From positions 19,223,507 through 19,287,506 of the forward strand of contig OU342632.1 in NCBI GenBank assembly GCA_910589415.1: a DNA stretch of 64,000 bases. Reading direction: 5' to 3'. This document shows, piece by piece, positions 56,071 through 64,000 of this stretch; positions within the stretch are counted from its first letter, which is position 1; every line of letters begins with the position of its first letter. Made by a program: the position numbers and the translations under genes. The stretch is from Malachius bipustulatus (lineage: Eukaryota; Arthropoda; Insecta; Coleoptera; Melyridae). The notes under the pieces were generated by a model. It had not been told where the DNA came from. It worked only from the letters and a program-made list of their open reading frames with translations, and did no database searches.

Positions 56071-58614
56071 TCGAAACCCAAAATAATAAAACTGCTATTT
56101 TTAGAAAACAAAAGAAAGCAAAAGTGACCTATCATCTGTCAAAATTTGTATTAGAGATTATAACAGAACACCCTGTATGTACCTGGGTGTATTAAGTATT
56201 GTGCATTAAATTGTAAAAAGTTACCACTTTTTCCTTGCCAACATAGGAGAAATCTTCATTCATAGTTAAAAGCACGTCAATGATCTCACTAAAATGGAGA
56301 TGTTACCTGTTTCATAAATCAGGACAACGAAATACCTAAAAAAAAAAATTGTGGGTAGGTAGTGGTACGAATGAACAATGATTTTCCTATAGAAACATTA
56401 AGGTACCCACACACCACAAACCAACACTAAATTGACAAATTCTAATGAATGACAATCCTAATCTTTCAATCCTTTCATCGATTACCTCAAAAAAATATGG
56501 CAAAAACTGAACATCCTAAAAAGAAAAAGAGAAAAAGTCGCCATTAAAATCTAGAAATTCCTATTATCGTGAATGTTAAGTAAATAATGGAGATATTTAT
56601 TTATTAATAATATTTATCACTTGCATTATGAAAATGTTAATACGCATCCCGGTTGGTTAACGGCCTCAAGTGTTTTGACCCCGGATTGTCTCGCCGCTGC
56701 TGAAGTGACGGGTTCTTCTGGCTTGTCGCACCGATGGGGTTCTTGGCCCTTTACTTTTGTTTGTCGCTGGTTTCACTGACTTGGGTTGGGTTGGGAGTGG
56801 GACTTATCGGGCTCGGCTAGACTGCTAGACAGGACTGTCAATAATAATAAAACCTTTAAAAATGAGCAGGTCTATTGCTCTTTTAAAATTTAATGTTTTC
56901 TCTCACATAAATAACATTTTACTGCTCTGCTATTGCTAAAAAGAGGTAGGTAAGAGGGGTCCAAAGGGTTCTCATTGTCAACTTTTGTTCTTCTTATTAT
57001 TGGCGTCTTTTTATTAATTTTTTATGTTATTCGATATTAAAAAAATAAAAAAAAATCATGGAAAGAAAATCTATCGCATTTAAAGAACAATTTTCAAAAT
57101 TTTTGTCATTTTTCGAAACAAAAACCTTTCACCAAATGTAAAAAAAACTAACCTCACTTATTTTTCAGTTTTCTACCTATCCTAGCAAAGGGGCCACCAT
57201 ATTTTGAATCGCCCTGTATTTTGTATTTTTTTCAAAATCAAAAAATTGTTTTTTTTTATTAATATCTCAAAGATCCTTTTGCCGATTTTTGTGAAATTTG
57301 GCTGTGTTGTTCATTGTGATAAGGCGCTAATTTAACAGGAATTAGATGATAATTTTGAGATCCAATTCCAGTGGCGTTCCGGGGGGGACACCTCAAAGAA
57401 TATTGTTGACATAAAGTGTACCCCACTGACTTGCTTACAAATTTTTAAATTACATAGTTGCACAATTTTATGCTTATTAAGAATCTCAAAGAAAATTTAT
57501 GGAAACTACAGGCGTTGCTGGAAAATCCTAAAAAAAACTGAAAATTTGAAATTTTTATCTCAGCCTTATCGTTTTTATTATTCCAAGTTAAGTTATTCCA
57601 AATTATTATTGCAGGTTGACATATAATGCGTCAAAAGATACCAATTTGACATTACAAAAATTTTCTAAGCCGACTAGATCCCATCACAGTTTTCATTTCA
57701 TAGTCAACTTTTGTTTTCCTTGTGGTCTTTTGTATTTTTAAGACATTCTGTATTAAAAAATTAAGGAAACCAAAAATCTATCGCATTCAAAAAAAAATCT
57801 TCAAAATATTATTTTTCTTTTTTCGAAAATAAAATGAAAAATTATTTCAGCGAGAATGACGTCGATAGGACGTATCGCGACGTTACATTGCGTGCCTTGT
57901 TTTTTTTTTGACATTCGGTTGAGCAACGGTAATTTTTCTTCCGGAAACAGAAGAATAATTTTGAAAATTTTTTCAATGTGATAGATTTTTTGTTTTCATA
58001 ATTTTTTTTTCATTCCGAAGACATAAAAAACAATTTGGTGGCAATACGAAAAACAGAATTGAATGGCTTTTGATGACCTATTTATACAGGCTGTTTCGCA
58101 TAAGAACCGACACAGAGCAGGGGCGTGTAGGGGACCAAAAAATAAAGGGTTTCAAATTTCGAAGAAAATCAATATCTCAGTTATACCTACTTGAACTTAG
58201 AAAAAACAAATTTGGTACACGTCACCAAGAGAATGTTTTGGCAGTAGTAGTTGGCAGTAGAGTATTAAATTGTAGCATTTTAAAGGGTTGATTATAGGGG
58301 TGATGCACCCTTAAAATGTTACAGAATTTTTTAACCCTTTGGCATATTTGAGAAATTTTTACTTTATTTTATGGGGAATTTAATTTTAAAACTTTTAATT
58401 CTCTTATTATTTTTCAAAAAGGTTCAAAAAGGTTTCAACAAAAATAAAAAAAATAAACTAAAGAAAAGTATTGCAATGTTGTTATTTAAATCATGGAAAA
58501 TTCAAAAATTTGTTTTTAAATTTGGGAGAAAGTTGAAATTACAAAGTTTTTGAAAAATAACAAAATAAAAAAGTTTGAGAATAAAAAAAAACTTCAATTT
58601 TCGATGAATACATT
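56071..58614. other. intergenic, with family A repeats
   Basis: Family A-like sequence recurs at about 56960-57180 and 57440-57980. A GC-richer patch at 56645-56830 has no ORF of note. No gene found. Confidence 0.45.
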
Positions 58615-59182
58615 TGTTACGTCCTTGGTGAATAATCGATTCGTATTCTCTAAGACACCACCGTTTCCTACCCCTTCCTATCCCTTTACACATTGGGACG
58701 AAGGAAAAGGACACCTGACCGGACAGGACCACACATAGAGAGAAGAGTCGAGGTTTAACATCGAGAGAGGAGAGAGCTCGACCAAGAGTGCCGTTCGTAC
58801 CAGACTCGTCGATGCTGGTGTTACGGAAACGGGATACCTAGTTCTTTAATTAAATAAGGAAGCGGTATAAAGTAGTGGAACAATCGTGGGTACCTACATA
58901 GTGAAGCAGAGTGAACAATAATAATAGTTACAACATCTCGCAAATTAAAACAAGTGCCCCTTTAGTCGGACAAGACACAAGGTCAGTAATTTCGATAATT
59001 ATTAATTAATTGTGTTCCTGTCAATCATTGGCAATTATAGCCTGGTCCTTCCCTAAATTTTGATCCTGTCACCGTGGCGATTTGTCATTACCATCGCGGC
59101 ATCGAGCCGCATTAATTTAGCCCCTTTCAGGATCGAATCGCGTCGTTAATATTTCGTGTTGCTCTTTGACGCGGAGTTAACA
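58615..59182 (+). repeat. BEL/Pao 5' LTR
   Basis: Starts TGTTACGTCC and ends GGAGTTAACA, giving perfect 5-bp inverted ends TGTTA...TAACA. It lies six bases before the primer site. TATAAAG at 58866-58872 is the likely TATA box, putting transcription start near 58896. Boundaries rest on these signals; the 3' LTR is outside the window. Confidence 0.75.
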
Positions 59183-59188
59183 TTTTTT

Positions 59189-59206
59189 TGGTCCTTCGAG
59201 CCGGAT
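59189..59206 (+). promoter_or_regulatory. tRNA-Tyr primer-binding site
   Basis: TGGTCCTTCGAGCCGGAT is complementary to the 3' end of an insect-type tRNA-Tyr including its CCA. It is placed just after the LTR and primes minus-strand cDNA synthesis. Confidence 0.85.
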
Positions 59207-59461
59207 AGGAAAGCTCGTGGAAATATAGTTCATTAATTGGTTGCATCATTTGTTTGAAATTAGTTTCTCACTCACTGTGTTAAGGTAGCCTGTTTGTAGG
59301 TCAAAGGATTCGAAATAGTCGATCCAAAGGACGCCAGACGGCATTTTCACCCATTCCACTATTTTACTCCATTCTACCTCACTCCACTTCTTCGTTCGTT
59401 GCAGGTGTTCGTTTTTAAAAACTTCTGTAAATATAGTTGAAATATTTTCTCTCTGAATTCG

Positions 59462-59883
59462 CAGGGCAGAATATTGATTTTGTATTCACGGTATACTGGG
59501 TACACTCGGTATCTTAAGTATTGTTTTTGGTGAATTCGAATTCAATAATTTATTTTCAACTCGATATTAAATAAGTAACTTTCACTTGGTTAGGTACTTA
59601 TTTTTGGTATTGCTCATCGTTCGTTGTTGTTGTATTTTTACAGGTTTTTAACGAATAACCCTTTTTCGTTGTTACAGGGAAAATATTGATTTTTGTATTC
59701 ACGGTATACCTACTGGGTACACTCGGTATCTCAAGTATTGTTTTTTGGTGAATTTCAAAGTCAATTTATTTTCAACTCGTTTTTAAATAAGTAACCTTCA
59801 CTTGGTTAGGTACTTATTTTTAGTTATTGTTCGTATTTCGTTGTCGTTGTATTTTTTACAGGTGTAAAAAATAACCCTTATTC
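59462..59883 (+). repeat. tandem duplication in the BEL/Pao leader
   Basis: Two units of about 210 bp (59462-59674 and 59675-59883). Each runs from 'caggg..aatattgatttt' through 'tattcacggtata', 'gggtacactcggtatct' and 'cttggttaggtacttattttt' to 'tttttacaggt...aataaccctt'. The units differ by small indels. Confidence 0.85.
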
Positions 59884-59922
59884 GTTTATTGCTTTAGTGT
59901 TTTGTTGATACTCTTTAGCAAA

Positions 59923-62900
59923 ATGTCCAACACTTTGGTCGGAGCAAACGCTTCTGTTTCGAAGTTTTTGACTCGTTTGAACTCGATTCTGACAGTAGTT
60001 ACAGCACCCATTGATGAAAAGTCGCGTTTTATTGTCCTGGCTGCATGCGACAGCGCTTCGGATTTGTACAATCAGGTGCAGGAGGTTGATAGAAATATCC
60101 TGATTACGGTTGAGTCGGCAGATAAGAGTGCTTTGGTCGTAGATGTGTCATCGGAGATTTGGAAATCATACTCGGGACTACTTATCGAAGTTGATTCGGT
60201 TTATTTTCAGATTAGAGCGGTTCAATTGTCGTTGGAATCGACTCAGGATACGGTGGTGAAATCACGTCATGGTTCGAGTGAATCGTTAAATAGTCGACAG
60301 TCTGGTGCTCCCGCGCTACCCCCCTCTGCAAGTTCACATGTGAAATTGCCTCGTATCGGTATACCTACTTTTGATGGTTCGTTGAGGATGTGGTCGGTTT
60401 ATTATGATTTGTTTAGGACTTTGATTCATTCGAATGATTCGTTAGCTCCAATTGAGAAGTTCCAGTATTTAGTTTCGACTTTGTCGAAGGAACCTCTTAC
60501 CCTTGTCAAACATTTACCACTGACAGATGACAATTATTCGATAGCTTTCGATACTCTTGTCCAAAGGTATCAGAATGAGCGAGTACTTGCGACGTGTTAT
60601 TGGCAGTCGATTTGTAATGCTCCCAAAATAACGGATTCTGATTCCTCACAATCGCTTCGTGAATTGTTGAATACCTTTTCAGAAAATATTACAGCTTTGG
60701 GTCAGGTCTCAGGCGTCTCTCTCTGGGATTTCACTTTGTTCAACTGGTTGCTACAGAAATTGGATAACGCTACTCGAAAGCGTTTCGAACTCCAATTTGC
60801 ATCTGAAGAGTTTCCATCATATCAGGATTTGCACAAGTTTTTGTCGTCACAGTGTCGTGCATTAGAATCATCTTTGGGGAATGACCTATCTCCGTCTGCA
60901 GTCGTTGGTAAGCGGAGTAGCGTCAAGTCTGGTGGAAAAGTGGAATCGAGGAATTCACATGCATTTTTGTCAACGTCGAGTGCGTCTTCATCGAAGCAGT
61001 CGTGCTTCCATTGTAATGGAGAACACCCGATCTCGAATTGTCGTTCTTTTTTGAAGTTGGACCCGCGCAAGCGTTTTGAGGCTGTGAAGGCGGCGCGCTT
61101 GTGCCTAAATTGTTTTGGCCCTTCACACTTGGTGAAGCAGTGCCCCTCTTCTCATTCGTGTAAGGAGTGTGCAGGTCGGCACCACTCTTTATTACATTTC
61201 GTTAAACTTAGTAATTCGGATGGAGCAGCTTCTCATCGAGTTGAGCCGCCTCCAGTCGCATCCACGGTTGCCATGTCTTCTCTCCCATCCTTTCAGGATG
61301 TTCGTTCTCGTTCTCGTAGCAATACTACGGTTCTTTTAGCAACCGCATGTATTGAAGTTCAAGACAAGTGGGGCAACTATCAAGTGGTTCGTTCTTTAAT
61401 TGACTCTGGCAGTCAGTCGTCTTTTATTACTGATCGGTGCCGCAAGCGTTTGGGCTTGCACTTGAATCGATCATCAACACCTATTTCTTGTTTGGGTCAC
61501 GTGACCTTGGGATCGGCCCAGGGATCATCTGATTGCATTATTCGTCCCGTTGGGGTACCATCACCTACTTTTAAAGTAAGTACTTTGGTCTTGCCCAATA
61601 TTTGTGGAAAACTTCCCAGTGTTGACATTTCGCCATCGAAGGCGCTTGATAATTTGAAGTTAGCGGATCCTAATTGGTACACGCCTGGTTCTGTCGATGT
61701 TTTGCTAGGAGCTGACATCTTTCCCAATATTGTTCATGGTGGTTATTTGTCGGGCAGTGATAACTGTCCAGCCGCAATGAACACGACGTTTGGTTGGGTT
61801 CTTTTGGGAACCATTTCGTCGAAGGTTGCGGGCGAGGTTCAAGCTTGTTTTGCGTCGGTAGATTCGACCCTTGAAGAGACTCTTAAGGCATTTTGGAGAG
61901 TTGAGGAGGTGCCTTCAGTTGAGGTTTGCTCTAATGAGGAACAAGAGGCTGAGTCGTTGTTCGTTGAGTCTCATTATCGAGAAGAATCAGGTCGTTTTGG
62001 GGTATTGTTGCCATTTAAGGATAGCAAAGAGTTGCCTATCTTTAATGATTCGTTGAATGTCGCAGATCGTCGTTTGCTCGCTTTGGAGAGACGATTGTCG
62101 AGGTTGCCTCACATTAGAGACATGTATGTAGAGTTTATGAAAGATTATTTGGAGGCTGGGCACATGTCGTTGGTGCCATTGGAGTCGGAATCTGCAAACT
62201 CTTATTACATTCCGCATCATTGCGTTTTTAAAGACCCTGGTGTTTCGATGTCTTCTGATGTGTCTTCGCTCGCCCCAGTATCGTCGAAAATTCGTGTCGT
62301 GTTCGACGCCTCGGCCAAAGCATCGAATAATCTTTCGTTAAATGATACCTTGTTGATTGGTCCGAAGTTGCAAAATGACATCACTAGTGTTTTGCTTCGT
62401 TTTCGAGAGAACAAATTCGTGTTCACTTGTGACATTAGGCAGATGTATCGGCAAATTTTAGTTGGAGATTCACATCGACAGTATCAATTAATTCGTTGGC
62501 GTTTTTCAGAAAAGGATCCTATTCGAAGTTACAAATTGAACACTGTAACTTATGGTGTTTCGTCCTCGCCATATTTGGCCATTAGGTGCTTGTTACAATT
62601 AGCTCAAGAAAATTCTGAGAAGTTTCCTCTCGCTTCGAAAGCCATTCGTCTCGGGCTTTATGTCGATGATTTTGCCATTGGGGCAAATCAAATCGAGGAA
62701 ACCTTGGAGTTGAGAAATCAGCTCATTTCGCTATTGCAATTGGGACAATTTGAGTTGCGGAAATGGTCTGCTAACAATCCACAATTGCTTCAGGATCTGC
62801 CGGTTGAACATTGTCAACAGCAGTCATCCAACTTTGATTCGGAATCGGACTTTTCGGTGAAAATTCTTGGCCTTCAGTGGCAATCGGCTACTGATTCGTT

Positions 62901-64000
62901 TTCGTTCATGGTTAAGTCCATAGATTCACCTTGTACTAAGAGAAGCATTCTCTCAGAAGTCGCTAAGATCTATGACCCGTTGGGTTTCTTGTGCCCATTG
63001 ACCTTTATGGCAAAACGAGTCATTCAACATTTGTGGTATCTCGGGCTGGATTGGGATGAAGATCCACCAGCTGATGTTGTCGAAAAGTGGAATCGATATA
63101 AGTCCACTCTTCATGTTTTATCCAAGTTGACAATCCCTAGGTGCTTGGTTCCCGAAGGATCTTTCGTGTCGTGTCAACTGCACGCATTTTGTGATGCGTC
63201 GACTGCAGGTTATGCGGGTGTGGTGTATTATCGTTTCGAGGACGCCGATGGCAATGTGCAGGTTCGTTTCGTTACTGCCAAGTCTCGTGTTGCTCCGCTC
63301 AAACCACTCTCCGTTCCACGGCTGGAATTGTGTGCCGCAGTCTTACTATCAGATCTCGTTTCGTTCGTCCTTGAACAAGGTCCTCAATCCATTGTTGTTG
63401 ATAAGGTTTTCGCTTGGAGTGACTCTTCGGTCGCTCTATCCTGGATCAAGTCGTCTCCACATCGGTGGAAGACTTTTGTTTCGAATCGTGTCGTCCACAT
63501 TCAGGATCGAATTCCTCCGGATTGTTGGAATCATGTACGTTCAGGTGACAACCCAGCGGACGTCGCGTCTCGGGGCTTGTTACCAGAGGAGTTAGTCGGG
63601 GCTTCCGCATGGTGGGCGGGGCCTGAATTCCTCAGATTGCCGCTGGAATCTTGGCCAGCACTCTTTCCCATTGCTCCCACTTCTGATGTTGAACTGGAGA
63701 AAAGGAATATTGTTTTGTTCGCTACGATAGAGATTTCGGATGTCGATGTTTTGTTGAAAAGATTTTCTTCTTTGAGGAAAATTCAGGGTATTATCGCTCG
63801 TTGTTTTCGTTTCACTAACAATTGTCGTGCTGTCAATAGGACCACTGGTGCATTGAGTGTCTCTGAGTTGCATGCTGCTCTCATGCACATTGTTAGAATT
63901 GTTCAATCTTCGGTCTTCTCTTCGGAATTGGAGAAAATTCGCTCTGGTAAACCATGTGCCAAGTACTTGCAGTCATTGTCGCCCTTTATTGATGATTTCG
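59923..64000 (+). CDS. BEL/Pao Gag-Pol polyprotein, 3'-truncated by window end
   Basis: About 1359 codons, no internal stop. Residues 141-285 are a DUF1759 Gag region (LPRIGIPTFDGSLRMWSVYY). Three zinc knuckles follow: C361-x2-C-x3-H-x4-C373, C394-x2-C-x4-H-x4-C407 and C413-x2-C-x3-H-x4-H425. The aspartic protease has D494-S-G. Reverse transcriptase has VVFDAS (D795), D837 and the catalytic Y913-V-D-D916. RNase H has D1091, E1135, D1167 and D1213 (GDNPADVASRG). Integrase is not reached. All catalytic residues seen are intact, so the copy may be functional to this point. The ATG follows the leader duplication with AAA before it. Serine is very often TCG, unlike AT-rich host exons. Confidence 0.95.
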   Translation, partial: MSNTLVGANASVSKFLTRLNSILTVVTAPIDEKSRFIVLAACDSASDLYNQVQEVDRNILITVESADKSALVVDVSSEIWKSYSGLLIEVDSVYFQIRAVQLSLESTQDTVVKSRHGSSESLNSRQSGAPALPPSASSHVKLPRIGIPTFDGSLRMWSVYYDLFRTLIHSNDSLAPIEKFQYLVSTLSKEPLTLVKHLPLTDDNYSIAFDTLVQRYQNERVLATCYWQSICNAPKITDSDSSQSLRELLNTFSENITALGQVSGVSLWDFTLFNWLLQKLDNATRKRFELQFASEEFPSYQDLHKFLSSQCRALESSLGNDLSPSAVVGKRSSVKSGGKVESRNSHAFLSTSSASSSKQSCFHCNGEHPISNCRSFLKLDPRKRFEAVKAARLCLNCFGPSHLVKQCPSSHSCKECAGRHHSLLHFVKLSNSDGAASHRVEPPPVASTVAMSSLPSFQDVRSRSRSNTTVLLATACIEVQDKWGNYQVVRSLIDSGSQSSFITDRCRKRLGLHLNRSSTPISCLGHVTLGSAQGSSDCIIRPVGVPSPTFKVSTLVLPNICGKLPSVDISPSKALDNLKLADPNWYTPGSVDVLLGADIFPNIVHGGYLSGSDNCPAAMNTTFGWVLLGTISSKVAGEVQACFASVDSTLEETLKAFWRVEEVPSVEVCSNEEQEAESLFVESHYREESGRFGVLLPFKDSKELPIFNDSLNVADRRLLALERRLSRLPHIRDMYVEFMKDYLEAGHMSLVPLESESANSYYIPHHCVFKDPGVSMSSDVSSLAPVSSKIRVVFDASAKASNNLSLNDTLLIGPKLQNDITSVLLRFRENKFVFTCDIRQMYRQILVGDSHRQYQLIRWRFSEKDPIRSYKLNTVTYGVSSSPYLAIRCLLQLAQENSEKFPLASKAIRLGLYVDDFAIGANQIEETLELRNQLISLLQLGQFELRKWSANNPQLLQDLPVEHCQQQSSNFDSESDFSVKILGLQWQSATDSFSFMVKSIDSPCTKRSILSEVAKIYDPLGFLCPLTFMAKRVIQHLWYLGLDWDEDPPADVVEKWNRYKSTLHVLSKLTIPRCLVPEGSFVSCQLHAFCDASTAGYAGVVYYRFEDADGNVQVRFVTAKSRVAPLKPLSVPRLELCAAVLLSDLVSFVLEQGPQSIVVDKVFAWSDSSVALSWIKSSPHRWKTFVSNRVVHIQDRIPPDCWNHVRSGDNPADVASRGLLPEELVGASAWWAGPEFLRLPLESWPALFPIAPTSDVELEKRNIVLFATIEISDVDVLLKRFSSLRKIQGIIARCFRFTNNCRAVNRTTGALSVSELHAALMHIVRIVQSSVFSSELEKIRSGKPCAKYLQSLSPFIDDF

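Larger units (their letters stand above)
58615..64000 (+). mobile_element. BEL/Pao LTR retrotransposon, 5' part
   Basis: The order is 5' LTR (58615-59182), primer-binding site (59189-59206), leader with a tandem duplication, then one long open frame from 59923 that is still open at the window end. Integrase and the 3' LTR would lie beyond 64000. The intact frame and canonical LTR ends suggest a young copy. Confidence 0.92.

Noticed and set aside
63191..63595. 134-codon plus-strand ORF and the minus-strand ORFs over 60822-63906
   Set aside because: All are shadows of the long BEL/Pao frame starting at 59923, which is in a different frame and contains the catalytic motifs.

Overview
This looks like arthropod, most probably insect, nuclear DNA. 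It is AT-rich, has short GT-AG introns (mostly 58-68 bp), carries clear animal host genes, and is crowded with insect-type transposable elements (BEL/Pao, Penelope-like, DD41D-like mariner relative, hAT, TA-flanked MITEs, tRNA-derived SINEs). I cannot fix the order; a hemipteran is only a guess. All coordinates and translations were worked out by eye from the sequence.

Host genes, left to right. (1) A two-exon gene at 19849-20315 (+) encodes a 105-residue secreted precursor of the NPY/NPF type. It has a signal peptide, a peptide ending ...TRNRY followed by the amidation/cleavage site GKR, and a C-flanking peptide. A GC-AG intron splits the arginine codon of the R-Y-G-K-R site. (2) An intact six-exon FBXL2/FBXL20 orthologue lies at 25578-23953 (-): F-box, leucine-rich repeats, C-terminal CaaX box, 437 residues. 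(3) An intact five-exon APLF-like gene lies at 33559-37887 (+): FHA domain, two PBZ zinc fingers, acidic tail, 531 residues. (4) TMA7 lies at 39769-39963 (+), 64 residues, behind a 5'UTR intron. A few isolated exon-like pieces (6853, 9486, 21760, 51225, 46360-46700) are listed with low confidence.

Mobile DNA fills most of the rest. 9801-14959 is an LTR-type element whose two LTRs are inverted relative to each other. It has a tRNA-Lys primer-binding site and an apparent 5-bp target duplication. It was later hit by a long-TIR mariner-like transposon (10805-13410), which carries a SINE. Degraded non-LTR retrotransposons lie at 5860-6620 (+), 16588-18374 (-) and 22912-23450 (+). A hAT element with a perfect 8-bp target duplication sits inside a palindromic MITE at 18830-19631. 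Long imperfect palindromes occur at 26065-28135, 42050-43157 (with a SINE in its loop) and 52850-53580. A Penelope-like fragment with an intact GIY-YIG domain is at 43678-44375. It carries hammerhead-ribozyme motifs in both inverted flanks, and a separate, better-paired hammerhead motif lies at 44655-44722. The right end (58615-64000) is a BEL/Pao retrotransposon: a 5' LTR with TGTTA...TAACA ends, a tRNA-Tyr primer-binding site, a tandemly duplicated leader, and an open Gag-PR-RT-RNaseH frame running off the window.

The items most worth checking are the NPY/NPF-like precursor, the hammerhead motifs, and the inverted-LTR element.
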